Of a DNA stretch of 64,000 nt, positions 7,276-16,755 are shown piece after piece. The position numbers were made by a program, and so were the translations under genes. Each line of letters starts with the position of its first letter. The first letter of the stretch is position 1. The DNA comes from Glycomyces xiaoerkulensis. GTDB lineage: Bacteria > Actinomycetota > Actinomycetes > Mycobacteriales > Micromonosporaceae. The stretch is taken from positions 25,254 through 89,253 of the forward strand of contig NZ_PGGV01000034.1 in NCBI RefSeq assembly GCF_002798405.1, in the 5' to 3' direction. The notes under the pieces are model-generated. The model was not told the origin of the DNA, made no database searches, and was given only the letters and a program-made list of their open reading frames with translations.

Positions 7276-10200
7276 GTGTCGAGTTCGACTCCGGGCAACC
7301 TGTCGACCGATTTCGGGGCCAACGAGTGGTTGGTCAACGAGATGTACGAGCGCTACCGCGCCGATCCCCAGAGCGTCAGCCCCGGCTGGCGGGAGTTCTT
7401 CGGTGAGGACGCGTTGAGCGCCGAGGACACCGACGAGGGCGGGCCCGAGCCCCAGGCCGACGCGTCCCAGCAGGCCGAGATCGATATCGAGGCCGAGACC
7501 GTGGGGGGCGGCGAACCCTCCCCCCAGAGCCAGAAGCCGAAGGTGGTCCCCAAGACCGCCGGCCCCGAGCCCGCGGCCCCCGGGGAGGCGGCCCCCACCG
7601 CGAAGGAGCCCACCGCCAAGCACGGCTCGGCCGTGACCAAACCGCTGAAGGGCGTCGCGGCCAAGGTCGCGCAGAACATGGACGCCTCGCTGGAGGTCCC
7701 GACCGCGACGTCGGTCCGGGCCGTGCCCGCAAAGCTCCTGTTCGACAACCGCGTCGTGATCAACAACCACCTCAAGCGCAGTCAGGGCGGCAAGGTCTCC
7801 TTCACGCACCTGATCGGTTACGCGCTGGTGCAGGCGATGAAGGCCCATCCGGGCATGAACGCCTCGTACAAGCGGGTCGACGGCAAACCGACGCTGGTCA
7901 CCCCCGAGCACATCAACCTCGGCCTGGCGATCGACCTGCCCGGGCCCGACGGCTCCCGGACCCTGGCGGTGCCGTCCATCAAGGGCTGCGAGTCGATGGA
8001 CTTCCGCGAGTTCTGGCAGGCCTACGAGGACCTGGTCCGCAAGGCCCGCAACAACAAGCTCACGATGGAGGACCACGCGGGGGCGACCCTGACGCTGACC
8101 AATCCGGGCGGAATCGGCACCGTCCACTCGGTGCCGCGCCTGATGAAGGGCCAGGGGCTCATCGTCGCCGTCGGCGCCATGGAGGTGCCCGCCGAGTTCG
8201 CCGGGGCCAGCGACGAGACCCTCGCCGACCTGGGCGTCTCCAAGATCATGACGGTGACCTCGACCTACGACCACCGCGTCATCCAGGGCGCCGAGTCGGG
8301 CGAGTTCCTCAAGACGCTGCACCGGTACCTGCTCGGCGACGACTTCTGGGACCGGATCTTCCGCAGCCTGCTGATCCCGTACGAGCCGGTGCGGTGGGTG
8401 CGCGACGTGGCCAAGACCCACGAGGGCCAGATCGACAAGAACGCCCGCGTCATCGAGCTGATCCACGCCTACCGGGTCCGCGGCCACCTCATGGCCGACA
8501 CCAACCCGCTGCACTACGAGATCCGGCACCACCCCGACCTGGACATCCTTTCGCACGGGCTGACCCTGTGGGACCTGGACCGGACCTTCCCGGTCGGCGG
8601 CTTCGCCGGCCAGCAGCGGATGAAGCTGCGCGACATCCTGGGCGTGCTGCGCGACTCCTACTGCCGCCGCGTCGGCGTGGAGTACATGCACATCCAGGAC
8701 CCCGAGGAGCGGGAGTGGCTCCAGCGGCGCATCGAGGTGCCGTTCGAGAAGCCGAAGGTGGAGGCCCAGAAGCACATCCTCGGCCGCCTCAACGCCGCCG
8801 AGGCGTTCGAGACGTTCCTGCAGACCAAGTTCGTCGGCCAGAAGCGCTTCAGCCTCGAAGGCGGCGAGTCGCTCATCCCGCTGCTGGACCAGGTGCTGAA
8901 CCAGGCGGCCGACGAGGAGCTCGACGAGGTCGTCATCGGCATGCCGCACCGGGGCCGCCTGAACGTGCTGGCGAACATCGTCGGCAAGAAGCTGTCGCGA
9001 ATCTTCACCGAGTTCGAGGGCCACATCGACCCCAAGAGCATCGGCGGATCCGGCGACGTCAAGTACCACCTGGGCATGACCGGCGAGTTCACCGCCCCCG
9101 ACGGCAAGGCCCGGACCACCGTGTCGGTCACCGCGAACCCGTCGCACCTGGAGGCGGTCAACCCGGTGCTCGAGGGCATCGTCCGGGCCAAGCAGGACCG
9201 GATCAACCTCGGCGAGGACGGCTTCACCGTCCTGCCGGTGGCCATCCACGGCGACGCCGCGTTCGCCGGCCAGGGCGTCGTGGCCGAGACGCTGAACCTG
9301 TCGCAGTTGCGCGGCTACCGCACCGGCGGGACCGTGCACGCCGTGGTCAACAACCAGGTCGGCTTCACGACCGCGCCGGCCTACTCGCGCTCGAGCCTGT
9401 ACTGCACCGACGTGGCCCGCATGATCCAGGCGCCGATCTTCCACGTCAACGGCGACGACCCCGAGGCGGTCTGCGAGGTCGCCAAGCTGGCCTTCGCCTA
9501 CCGGCAGCAGTTCCGCAAGGACGTCGTCATCGACATGGTCTGCTACCGGCGCCGCGGCCACAACGAGGGCGACGACCCGAAGATGACCAACCCGCAGATG
9601 TACCAGGTCATCGACGCCAAGCAGTCGGTCCGCAAGCTGTACACGCGGGCCCTGATCGGCCGCGGCGACATCACCATGGAGGACGCCGAGGAGGCCCTGA
9701 ACGACTACCAGGCGCAGCTCGAGCGGGTCTTCCGCGAGACCAAGGAGGCCCTGGCGGGCCGGACCGGACCGGTGCCGTGGCGGCACCAGCCCGAACCGGT
9801 GGCCGACATCGACACCGCCGTCGACGCCGAGACGGTCGCCATGATCGGCAAGGCCCACACCACGCTGCCGGAGGGCTTCAGGCCGCACAAGGCCGTCCGC
9901 AAGGTCCTCGAGAAGCGCAGCGAGATGTCGACCTCCGGCAGCATCGACTGGTCCTTCGCCGAGACGCTCGCGTTCGGGTCGCTGCTGATGCAGGGCAAGG
10001 CCGTGCGCCTGGCCGGCCAGGACTCGCGGCGCGGCACCTTCGTGCAGCGCCACGCGGTGGTCATCGACCAGGAGACCGGCGCGGAGTACACCCCGCTGGC
10101 GCACCTGGGCGAGAACACCGGGAAGTACTTCGTCTACGACTCGCTGCTCAGCGAGTTCGCCGCGATGGGCTTCGAGTACGGCTACTCGGTCGAGAACCCG

Positions 10201-10983
10201 GAGATGCTGGTGGCCTGGGAGGCGCAGTTCGGCGACTTCGTCAACGGCGGCCAGACCATCACCGACGAGTTCATCACCTCGGGCGAGGCCAAGTGGGGCC
10301 AGCACTCGGGCGTCACGCTGCTCCTGCCGCACGGGCACGAGGGCGCCGGCCCCGACCACACCTCGGGCCGCATCGAGCGGTTCCTGCAGCAGTGCGCCGA
10401 CGACAACATGCGCATCGCCGGCTGCTCCAGCCCGGCCAACTACTTCCACCTGCTGCGCCGCCAGGGGCTGGACCCGGTGAAGAAGCCGCTGGTCGTGTTC
10501 ACACCGAAGTCGCTGCTGCGCCACAAGTCCGCGGTCAGCCAGGTCGAGGAGTTCACGAGCGGACGGTTCAGACCGGTCCTGGCCGACCCCGCCGTCGACG
10601 CCGGCGAGATCCGGCCCGAGGAGGTCAGGAAGGTGCTGCTGTGCTCGGGCAAGGTCTACTACGACCTGGCCGCCGCGCGCAGCCGGCGCGGGGTCTCCGA
10701 CACCGCGATCCTGCGCGTCGAGCAGCTCTACCCGATCCCGTCCGAGGATCTCCAGCACGAGCTCGCGGCGTTCGGCAACGCCGACGACGTGGCCTGGGTG
10801 CAGGAGGAGCCGGCCAATCAGGGCGCCTGGTCGCATATCGCGCTCAACCTGCTGGAGAAACTCGACGGGGTCCATCTGCGGCGCATCTCCCGGCCCGCGG
10901 CCGCCGCGCCGGCGACCGGGTCGCCGAAGGTCCACGACGTGGAGCAGGAGGCGCTGATCGACGTCGCCGTCCCGGAGCCGTGA
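7276..10983 (+). CDS. kgd: multifunctional 2-oxoglutarate metabolism enzyme (E1o/E2o fusion, Kgd)
   Basis: A 1235-residue protein with the actinobacterial Kgd/SucA layout. The N-terminal ~40 residues ([16 protein letters not shown]) match the E1o lipoyl-interacting segment, followed by a Pro/Ala linker to ~115. An E2-like succinyltransferase domain spans ~125-345 with the catalytic motif [15 protein letters not shown]. The thiamin-diphosphate-dependent 2-oxoglutarate dehydrogenase/decarboxylase fills the rest ([35 protein letters not shown]). It decarboxylates 2-oxoglutarate in the TCA cycle and can yield succinyl-CoA, succinic semialdehyde or 2-hydroxy-3-oxoadipate. In relatives it is inhibited by the FHA protein GarA, which is not in this window. 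The start is GTG at 7276. Confidence 0.96.
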   Translation: MSSSTPGNLSTDFGANEWLVNEMYERYRADPQSVSPGWREFFGEDALSAEDTDEGGPEPQADASQQAEIDIEAETVGGGEPSPQSQKPKVVPKTAGPEPAAPGEAAPTAKEPTAKHGSAVTKPLKGVAAKVAQNMDASLEVPTATSVRAVPAKLLFDNRVVINNHLKRSQGGKVSFTHLIGYALVQAMKAHPGMNASYKRVDGKPTLVTPEHINLGLAIDLPGPDGSRTLAVPSIKGCESMDFREFWQAYEDLVRKARNNKLTMEDHAGATLTLTNPGGIGTVHSVPRLMKGQGLIVAVGAMEVPAEFAGASDETLADLGVSKIMTVTSTYDHRVIQGAESGEFLKTLHRYLLGDDFWDRIFRSLLIPYEPVRWVRDVAKTHEGQIDKNARVIELIHAYRVRGHLMADTNPLHYEIRHHPDLDILSHGLTLWDLDRTFPVGGFAGQQRMKLRDILGVLRDSYCRRVGVEYMHIQDPEEREWLQRRIEVPFEKPKVEAQKHILGRLNAAEAFETFLQTKFVGQKRFSLEGGESLIPLLDQVLNQAADEELDEVVIGMPHRGRLNVLANIVGKKLSRIFTEFEGHIDPKSIGGSGDVKYHLGMTGEFTAPDGKARTTVSVTANPSHLEAVNPVLEGIVRAKQDRINLGEDGFTVLPVAIHGDAAFAGQGVVAETLNLSQLRGYRTGGTVHAVVNNQVGFTTAPAYSRSSLYCTDVARMIQAPIFHVNGDDPEAVCEVAKLAFAYRQQFRKDVVIDMVCYRRRGHNEGDDPKMTNPQMYQVIDAKQSVRKLYTRALIGRGDITMEDAEEALNDYQAQLERVFRETKEALAGRTGPVPWRHQPEPVADIDTAVDAETVAMIGKAHTTLPEGFRPHKAVRKVLEKRSEMSTSGSIDWSFAETLAFGSLLMQGKAVRLAGQDSRRGTFVQRHAVVIDQETGAEYTPLAHLGENTGKYFVYDSLLSEFAAMGFEYGYSVENPEMLVAWEAQFGDFVNGGQTITDEFITSGEAKWGQHSGVTLLLPHGHEGAGPDHTSGRIERFLQQCADDNMRIAGCSSPANYFHLLRRQGLDPVKKPLVVFTPKSLLRHKSAVSQVEEFTSGRFRPVLADPAVDAGEIRPEEVRKVLLCSGKVYYDLAAARSRRGVSDTAILRVEQLYPIPSEDLQHELAAFGNADDVAWVQEEPANQGAWSHIALNLLEKLDGVHLRRISRPAAAAPATGSPKVHDVEQEALIDVAVPEP

Positions 10984-11026
10984 GCGGCCGATCGGGTTGC
11001 GCGCCTGTCGAATCCATAGCAATCTG

Positions 11027-11057
11027 AAGAGGGGGAGGCCGAGGGCCTCCCCCTCTT
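11027..11057 (+). terminator. rho-independent terminator of kgd
   Basis: Fourteen-base arms (AAGAGGGGGAGGCC / GGCCTCCCCCTCTT) around a GAG loop, followed by TTCGCG, 44 bases after the kgd stop. Confidence 0.85.
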
Positions 11058-11078
11058 TCGCGCCCGGTGGCTGATGAG

Positions 11079-11155
11079 ATCGATAACAATTGGGCCACCA
11101 TTCGGCGCTCGGCACGCCCTTCACTCTTGACGGCGCTGCGCTTTATCGATAAAAC
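11079..11155 (+). promoter_or_regulatory. candidate promoter and paired operator of the sugar ABC operon
   Basis: ATCGATAA occurs twice, at 11079-11086 and 11145-11152, 66 bases apart. The second copy is inside the perfect palindrome TTTATCGATAAA (11142-11153). TTGACG at 11127 with TAAAAC 17 bases later (11150-11155) forms a plausible promoter, so the palindrome would overlap the -10 region. That is the arrangement expected for a repressor of sugar uptake (LacI or ROK type). No regulator gene is adjacent. Confidence 0.45.
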
Positions 11156-11218
11156 TGTTGTCACGGTCACGTGCCTGCTGACCGACCCCAGCAACAGTCA
11201 CATAGGAGTGATGCACAC

Positions 11219-12541
11219 ATGCGAAACCATCCCTCGCCGCCGGGCGCGCTCTCCCGGCGGTCGCTCCTGGCCGGCGGCGCAGCCGCCGCTGGGCTCGGCC
11301 TGTCGGGGTGCGGCTCGCTGGCCACCAGCCTGTCGGACCAGACGGTCGTACGCCAGTGGAACCTCCTGGCCGGCTCCGACGGCGCGATCATGACCGACAT
11401 GCACCAGCAGTTCATGGACGAGACCGGCATAGATCTGAAGGCCACCACCTTCGCCTGGGGCACGCCCTTCTACACCAAGCTGACCATGGGAGCCGCCGGC
11501 GGGAACGCGGCCGACGTGGCCACCATCCACCTCTCGCGGCTCGAGAGCCTGTCCCCGACAACGCTGATGGACCCGATCGACCTCGGCGAGCTGGAGGAGG
11601 CCGGACTCCGCCCCGAGGACTTCCCGCCGGCGATGTGGGACCGCTGCTTCTCCGACGGCGAGCTCTACGCGGTCCCGATCGACACGCACGCCCTGGTCAA
11701 CTACTACAACCGAACCATATGCGACCAGGCCGGCGTACTGAACGACGACGGCACCCTGCTGGAGACCCACGGCGTGGACGAGTACTTCGACCTCCTGCGC
11801 GCGGTCAAGGACGTCACCGGCGAATACGGGACCTCCTTGGACACCAACGCCGGGTGGCGCCAGTTCTGGGCCTGGTACCGCCAGCAGGACGGCGAGTGGG
11901 CCTTCCACGAGGACGGCCACGAGCTCGACGACGACAAGGCGCTCGCGGCCATCCAGGTCATGTGGGACATGGCCGAAGAGGGCCTGTGTCCGCGCGTCTC
12001 CGACGGCGGCCAGACCGCGGCCAACTTCGAGAACGGCGCCGGCGGACTGGTCCAGGTCGGCAACTGGGAGATCACCCGGTTCCGCCAGTTCGACGAGACC
12101 CAGGGCCTGGACTTCTCCATGACCGAGATGCCGGACTTCTTCGGCAACCGCCGCACCCAGGGCGACAGTCACTCCTACATCATCCCCCGCCACAACCTCT
12201 GGAGCGACGAGGGCCGGCGGGCCACGCTGGACTACATCTCCTGGATGCTCCAGCACAGCCTCCAATGGGGCGCCGGCGCCGGGCACACCCCCGCCTATCT
12301 GCCGGTCACCGAGAGCGCCGAGTACCAGGCGCTCGAGCCCAACGCCGAGTACGCCGGCGTCAGCGAGAACGTCCAGTACGACCCGGACGTCTGGTTCTCC
12401 GGCTCGGCCGCACCGCTGGCCGACCGCGTGGCGCAGGTCCTGGCCGGCGTGTACGCCGGGAACACGACCCCGGAACAGGCGCTCGACGCCGTCAAGGCCG
12501 AGGCGCAGACGCTGGTCGAACAGCCGAATCCCGTCGACTAG
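11219..12541 (+). CDS. ABC sugar transporter substrate-binding lipoprotein
   Basis: A 440-residue extracellular binding protein. The N-terminus has a twin-arginine-type signal (SRRSLLAGGAAAAG) ending in the lipobox LSGC, so it should be exported and lipid-anchored. The remainder fits family 1 solute-binding proteins (VRQWNLLAGSDGAIMTDMH, an aromatic-rich cleft with WAFH and NWEITRFRQF). The ATG at 11219 follows AGGAG; an upstream in-frame ATG lacks a signal sequence. It is first of three genes with two permeases. Sugar type cannot be read from the sequence; oligosaccharides or plant-derived sugars are possible. Confidence 0.88.
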   Translation: MRNHPSPPGALSRRSLLAGGAAAAGLGLSGCGSLATSLSDQTVVRQWNLLAGSDGAIMTDMHQQFMDETGIDLKATTFAWGTPFYTKLTMGAAGGNAADVATIHLSRLESLSPTTLMDPIDLGELEEAGLRPEDFPPAMWDRCFSDGELYAVPIDTHALVNYYNRTICDQAGVLNDDGTLLETHGVDEYFDLLRAVKDVTGEYGTSLDTNAGWRQFWAWYRQQDGEWAFHEDGHELDDDKALAAIQVMWDMAEEGLCPRVSDGGQTAANFENGAGGLVQVGNWEITRFRQFDETQGLDFSMTEMPDFFGNRRTQGDSHSYIIPRHNLWSDEGRRATLDYISWMLQHSLQWGAGAGHTPAYLPVTESAEYQALEPNAEYAGVSENVQYDPDVWFSGSAAPLADRVAQVLAGVYAGNTTPEQALDAVKAEAQTLVEQPNPVD

Positions 12542-12560
12542 AACGATTCATAGGACGTCA

Positions 12561-13502
12561 ATGATGACAACCGACACTCAGGCGCCCGATGCGGCGCCGA
12601 CGGCGGACAAGCCCCCGTCGCCCACCCCGACCGCGGTGAAACGGCGTTCCTGGACCGGCCTCTGGTTCGTGCTGCCGTTCGCGGCGGTGTACGTGGTGTT
12701 CCTGCTGTGGCCGATGATCCTCGGCCTCTACTACTCCTTCACCGACAAGAGCCTCACCGGCCGCCCGGTCTCCTGGATCGGGCTCGACAACTGGACCGAG
12801 GCCTTCGGCGACGAGCGGGCCTGGCAGTCGCTGCTCAACACCGCCGAGTTCACCCTCTACAGCACCCCGCCGCTGGTGATCCTCGCTCTGGCGCTGGCGC
12901 TGCTGACCCACCGGGCCCGCAAGCTGGGCTGGTTCCTGCGCCTGTCGTTCTTCGCCCCGTTCGTCGTCCCGGTCTCGGTGGTGACGATGCTCTGGATGTG
13001 GCTGTACCAGCCCGACGGCGGCCTCATCAACCACTACCTGGGAGCCTGGGGCCTCGGCGGCGACCACCTCTGGGTGTTCCAGGAGCACGCCATGGGCTCG
13101 GTCGTGATCACCACCGTGTGGTGGACGCTCGGGTTCAACTTCCTGCTGTACCTCGCGGCCCTGCAGGCCATCCCCAACGAGGTCTACGAGGCGGCCGACA
13201 TCGACGGCGCCAACTGGTGGCAGAAGACCGTGCGGATCACCATCCCGCTGCTCAAACGCATCACGGCGCTCGTCATCGTGCTGCAGCTCATCAACTCGCT
13301 GCGCATCTTCGACCAGTACTACCTCATGGCGGGCGGCGGCACGAACCTCTCGCCCGAGAAGGTCGCCATCCAGCACATATACGAGATGGGCTTCACCGGC
13401 CTGCGCGTCGGATACGCCTCGGCCCTCTCCTACATCCTGTTCGTCTTCATCTTGATCGTCGCCATCGTGCAGCTCCGGCTGCTGTCCAGGAAGGAGGACT
13501 GA
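12561..13502 (+). CDS. ABC sugar transporter permease, MalF type
   Basis: A 313-residue inner membrane protein with six predicted transmembrane helices, the first at ~35-57 (LWFVLPFAAVYVVFLLWPM). The EAA loop contacting the ATPase is EAADIDGANWWQKTVRITIP near residue 212. It lies 19 bases after the binding protein gene and one base before the second permease gene, so the three form one operon. It forms half of the membrane channel with the following protein. No ATPase gene is present in the operon. Confidence 0.92.
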   Translation: MMTTDTQAPDAAPTADKPPSPTPTAVKRRSWTGLWFVLPFAAVYVVFLLWPMILGLYYSFTDKSLTGRPVSWIGLDNWTEAFGDERAWQSLLNTAEFTLYSTPPLVILALALALLTHRARKLGWFLRLSFFAPFVVPVSVVTMLWMWLYQPDGGLINHYLGAWGLGGDHLWVFQEHAMGSVVITTVWWTLGFNFLLYLAALQAIPNEVYEAADIDGANWWQKTVRITIPLLKRITALVIVLQLINSLRIFDQYYLMAGGGTNLSPEKVAIQHIYEMGFTGLRVGYASALSYILFVFILIVAIVQLRLLSRKED

Positions 13503-13503
13503 C

Positions 13504-14394
13504 GTGACCGCCGTAGACACGAGGCCGCGTACCTCCAAGGCCAAGCCCCGACCACTGCCCAGAAAGCGCAAACGCATCACCGCCGGGAGCGCCCTGGTCT
13601 ACATCAGCGCCTTCTTCCTGGCCCTGCTGTGGCTGGTGCCGTTCCTGTGGGCGCTGTCCACCTCATTCAAGACCGAGACCGACGCCAGTCTCGGGCAGCC
13701 CATCCGGTGGCTGCCGCCCGAGTGGTCCGTCGAGGGCTACCGGACCGTGCTCGAACGCGGCGACCACGTGACCTGGATGATCAACTCCACGGTCGTGTCC
13801 ACCATCGTCACGGTGCTGACGCTGGTGCTCTGCGTGCTCGCCGCCTACGCGTTCTCCCGGCTCGAGTTCCCGTTCAAGAGGACCATCTACGGCGTCATCC
13901 TCGCCGGGATCATGATCCCTCCGCAGGCGATCATCATCCCGCTGTTCGACGTCGTCAGCTCCCTGAAGATGGTCGACACCTACTGGGGCCTGGCGCTCCC
14001 GCAGGTGGTCGCCCCGGTGATGATCTTCATCCTCAAGCGGTTCTTCGACGGCATCCCGCGGGACTACGAGGAGGCCGCGACGCTCGACGGCGCCGGGCAC
14101 CTCCGGATCCTGCGGAGCGTCATCCTGCCGCTGTCGGGGCCGATCCTGGCCGCGGTCGGCATCTTCACCTTCATCCTCTCCTGGAACAACTTCCTGTGGC
14201 CGCTGCTGGTCGCCAACGACCCCTCGATCATGACCCTGCCGGTCGGTCTCGGCGTCGTCGCCGGCGGCTACGGCCTGTTCTACGCCCAGAACATGGCCGC
14301 CGCCGTCCTCGGCGCGCTGCCGCTGCTGATCGTGTTCCTGATCTTCCAGAAGCAGATCGTCAGGGGTGTCGCGGGAGTCGGCCTCAGCCGCTGA
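13504..14394 (+). CDS. ABC sugar transporter permease, MalG type
   Basis: A 296-residue partner permease with six hydrophobic segments, a basic cytoplasmic N-terminus (PRPLPRKRKR), and the EAA loop EEAATLDGAGHLRILRSVIL near residue 190. Its GTG start at 13504 directly follows the stop of the MalF-type gene, which implies translational coupling. The C-terminal LIFQKQIVRGVAGVGLSR is typical of MalG-type carbohydrate permeases. Confidence 0.92.
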   Translation: MTAVDTRPRTSKAKPRPLPRKRKRITAGSALVYISAFFLALLWLVPFLWALSTSFKTETDASLGQPIRWLPPEWSVEGYRTVLERGDHVTWMINSTVVSTIVTVLTLVLCVLAAYAFSRLEFPFKRTIYGVILAGIMIPPQAIIIPLFDVVSSLKMVDTYWGLALPQVVAPVMIFILKRFFDGIPRDYEEAATLDGAGHLRILRSVILPLSGPILAAVGIFTFILSWNNFLWPLLVANDPSIMTLPVGLGVVAGGYGLFYAQNMAAAVLGALPLLIVFLIFQKQIVRGVAGVGLSR

Positions 14395-14402
14395 CCGCGG
14401 AC

Positions 14403-14434
14403 GTCCGGGGCGGGGCCGTCGCCCCGCCCCGGAC
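14403..14434. terminator. strong hairpin between convergent genes
   Basis: Perfect 14-base arms (GTCCGGGGCGGGGC / GCCCCGCCCCGGAC) around CGTC, eight bases after the permease stop and before the stop of the convergent gene. It could serve both directions; no U-run. Confidence 0.7.
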
Positions 14435-14445
14435 CTGCTCCCTCC

Positions 14446-14928
14446 TCACAGGAAACCGATCCGCTCGAAGCACGAGGCCGGGCTCCAGCCCACCGTCGTG
14501 CCGGACCGGACCCTGATCCACTCGTAATCCCAGGCCAGGCCCTCGCAGCTCAGCGCCTTGCCGCCCTCGCGCGCAAAGCAGGAGCCGCGGACCTCTTCAT
14601 CGTGGTAAAGCCGGACCAGGCGCCCCGAGGTCCACTCCTTCTCGGTGAAGACCGAGACGCCGAAGATCGCGTCCACCTCGTAGCGGCACAGCAGGAGCTG
14701 CTCCCCCGCCGCCTCGGTCGACAGGATCGCCGGCCGCACCGACGCCGAGTGGGACCCCGAGTCGTCGACGGGCTCCGCGGCCGAGCCCTCGCCCCGCTCC
14801 ACGATCACGACCACCACCGCCACGATGAGCGCGGCGATCGCGAGCTTCACCGCAAGCTTCTTGGCGACGGCCCACCCGGTGCCGAGCGCGGACTTCAGAC
14901 CGTCCTTGATCCCGTCTACGACTGACAT
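14446..14928 (-). CDS. small single-pass membrane protein, unknown function
   Basis: A 160-residue protein I do not recognise. Residues ~12-42 are amphipathic then strongly hydrophobic (LAIAALIVAVVVVIVE), giving one membrane anchor. The outer part of ~115 residues has four cysteines (LLCRYEV, GSCFARE, LSCEGLA, ASCFERI), suggesting two disulfides, and an SH3-like pattern (VRSGTTVGWSPASC). The ATG at 14928 follows GGGGGG; an upstream ATG at 14955 is less likely. Outer-facing SH3-like domains often bind cell wall, but this is conjecture. Confidence 0.7.
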   Translation of the reverse strand: MSVVDGIKDGLKSALGTGWAVAKKLAVKLAIAALIVAVVVVIVERGEGSAAEPVDDSGSHSASVRPAILSTEAAGEQLLLCRYEVDAIFGVSVFTEKEWTSGRLVRLYHDEEVRGSCFAREGGKALSCEGLAWDYEWIRVRSGTTVGWSPASCFERIGFL

Positions 14929-15024
14929 GGTCGCCCCCCATCGGCTCGATGTCACCTAACAGGGTGGGGGCCCGCGGGCCCGGGCGGCGGCGGAACGGCC
15001 CAGAAACCCGCCCCAGAGTCGTAG

Positions 15025-15987
15025 TTACGACACAGTGAGCACCACCTTGCCGAACGCCTCGCCCGAATCCAGCCGACGCAGGGCCGCCTCGGCGTCCGTC
15101 AATGCGTGGGTCGAGTCGATCACGGGCCTGACGTCCAGTTCCTCGCAGAATGCGATGAGTCCGGCGAGTTCGTCCCGGGTGCCCATCGTCGAGCCGACGA
15201 TCTCGAGCTGCTTGAAGAACACGTGCCGCAGGTCCACCCGGGCCGCGTGGCCACCGGTGACACCGCAGGTGACCAGGCGGCCGCCGGGCTTGAGCGACTT
15301 GATCGAGTGCTCCACGACCGGCTCGCCGACCGAGTCGACGACCACGTCGACGCGCTCGGGCAGCCGCTCGCCCGGTTCGACGGCCTCGGCGCCGAGGTCG
15401 GCGGCCCGGGCGCGGCGCTCGGGCGCGCGGCCGGCGGCGTAGACCCGGGCGCCCAGGGCCCGGGCCAGGACGATCGCGGCGCTGGCGACGCCGCCGCCGG
15501 TGCCCTGCACCAGGACCGCGCCGTCCTTCGGGAGGCGCCCGCGGGTGGTGAGCATCCGCCAAGCGGTCAGGTAGGCGGTGGGCAGGCAGGCGGCCTCGGC
15601 GGCGCTCCAGCCGGCCGGCTTGGGCAGGAGATTGCGGGCGGGGACGGCGACGCTCTCGGCGAGCGTGCCCGGGTAGAGCTCCGACAGCAGGCTCCGCTTC
15701 GGGTCCAGGGTCTCGTCCTCGATCGAGGGGTCGGCGATGACGGAGTGGACCACGACCTCCTCGCCGTCGTCGGTCAGGCCGACGGCGTCGGTGCCCAGGA
15801 TCATGGGGCACTGCTCCTGCCGCAGGCCCACGCCGGAGAGGGACCACAGGTCGTGGTGGTTGACCGCGGCTGCCGCCAGACGGAGGCGCGTCCACTCCGG
15901 AGGCGTTTCGGGCGGATCGATCTCCCCCACCGAGAGCGCCGAGAAGCGGTCGTCGGGGTTCACGTTGCGGGCGTAGGCGGCTAGCAT
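15025..15987 (-). CDS. zinc-independent MDR oxidoreductase (quinone reductase-like)
   Basis: A 320-residue medium-chain dehydrogenase/reductase. A GroES-like N-terminal domain (AAAAVNHHDLWSLSGVG, PMILGTDAVG) is followed by a Rossmann fold with the NADPH motif VQGTGGGVASAAIVLARALG. The four-cysteine structural-zinc lobe of alcohol dehydrogenases is absent, and so are the usual catalytic-zinc ligands, so quinone or enoyl reduction is more likely than alcohol oxidation. GGAGG lies ten bases before the ATG. It is divergent from sodN, which may hint at a redox role; the true substrate is unknown. Confidence 0.85.
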   Translation of the reverse strand: MLAAYARNVNPDDRFSALSVGEIDPPETPPEWTRLRLAAAAVNHHDLWSLSGVGLRQEQCPMILGTDAVGLTDDGEEVVVHSVIADPSIEDETLDPKRSLLSELYPGTLAESVAVPARNLLPKPAGWSAAEAACLPTAYLTAWRMLTTRGRLPKDGAVLVQGTGGGVASAAIVLARALGARVYAAGRAPERRARAADLGAEAVEPGERLPERVDVVVDSVGEPVVEHSIKSLKPGGRLVTCGVTGGHAARVDLRHVFFKQLEIVGSTMGTRDELAGLIAFCEELDVRPVIDSTHALTDAEAALRRLDSGEAFGKVVLTVS

Positions 15988-16176
15988 CGGTGATCGACCT
16001 CCGGTCGGGCGAGTCTTCGAGGCGGGCAACCGGCCCGGCGGAGAACATACTGTCCAATGAGTTCTTTCCGAGGTCCGGTGTTGCGTCTCTAACTGTAGGG
16101 GTACCCACCGAATCGGCCCTGCGAGAGGTAGGGTCGGCGTTGGAATCACACCCACTGGAAAGAAGCTGGAGGGGCA

Positions 16177-16584
16177 ATGTTCAAGCCTCTGTTCAGGCGG
16201 CTGCTGCCGCAGATCTCGGCTTCGGCTCACTGCGACCTGCCGTGCGGGGTCTACGACCCGGCGCAGGCCCGCATCGAAGCGGAGTCGGTCAAAGGGATCT
16301 GCGAGAAGTACCAGGCCAACGAGGACCCCGAGTTCCGCACTCGTGCTCTGATGATCAAGGAGCAGCGGTCGCAGTTGGTCAAGGAGCACCTGTGGGTGCT
16401 GTGGACCGACTACTTCAAGCCGCCGCACTTCGAGAAGTACCCGCAGCTTCACGTGCTGGTCAACGAGGCGACGAAGCTCGCCGGCGCGACCGGCTCCAAG
16501 GGCTCGGCCGACCCGCAGGTCGCCGACGAGCTGCTGGCGAAGATCGACCAGATCGCGGAGATCTTCTGGGAGACCAAGAAATAG
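16177..16584 (+). CDS. sodN: nickel superoxide dismutase precursor
   Basis: A 135-residue Ni-SOD. A 17-residue propeptide precedes the nickel hook, which begins HCDLPCGVYDP at residue 18. After cleavage His1, Cys2 and Cys6 bind the nickel that dismutates superoxide. The four-helix body (EAESVKGICEKYQ, LVKEHLWVLWTDYFKP) is intact and has normal length. GGAGGGG precedes the ATG. In Streptomyces the gene is followed by sodX, the peptidase that removes the propeptide; here the next gene is an anti-sigma factor. Nickel-dependent control by Nur is expected from other actinobacteria, but no Nur site was identified. Confidence 0.96.
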   Translation: MFKPLFRRLLPQISASAHCDLPCGVYDPAQARIEAESVKGICEKYQANEDPEFRTRALMIKEQRSQLVKEHLWVLWTDYFKPPHFEKYPQLHVLVNEATKLAGATGSKGSADPQVADELLAKIDQIAEIFWETKK

Positions 16585-16755
16585 GGTTCGGCGCGCGACG
16601 ACCACCGCGAGGCGCTCGGCCGGCCCCCGGAACCGCGGGGTGCCGCCGGGCGCTTCGTGTTGAATCGGGATTCACCCTATGGGGCGGTCCCCCTTCATGG
16701 GAGCCTCCCACTATTCTTTGTCCGGGAGCTGGACACAACGGTACAAGGAGCGGCG

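Noticed and set aside
8394..11027. An 877-codon frame overlapping kgd on the same strand
   Set aside because: Low-complexity R/P/G-rich reading of kgd in another frame.
7186..11124. A 1312-codon open frame antisense to kgd
   Set aside because: Arg/Val/Leu/Asp-rich shadow of a high-G+C gene; kgd itself is fully conserved on the other strand.
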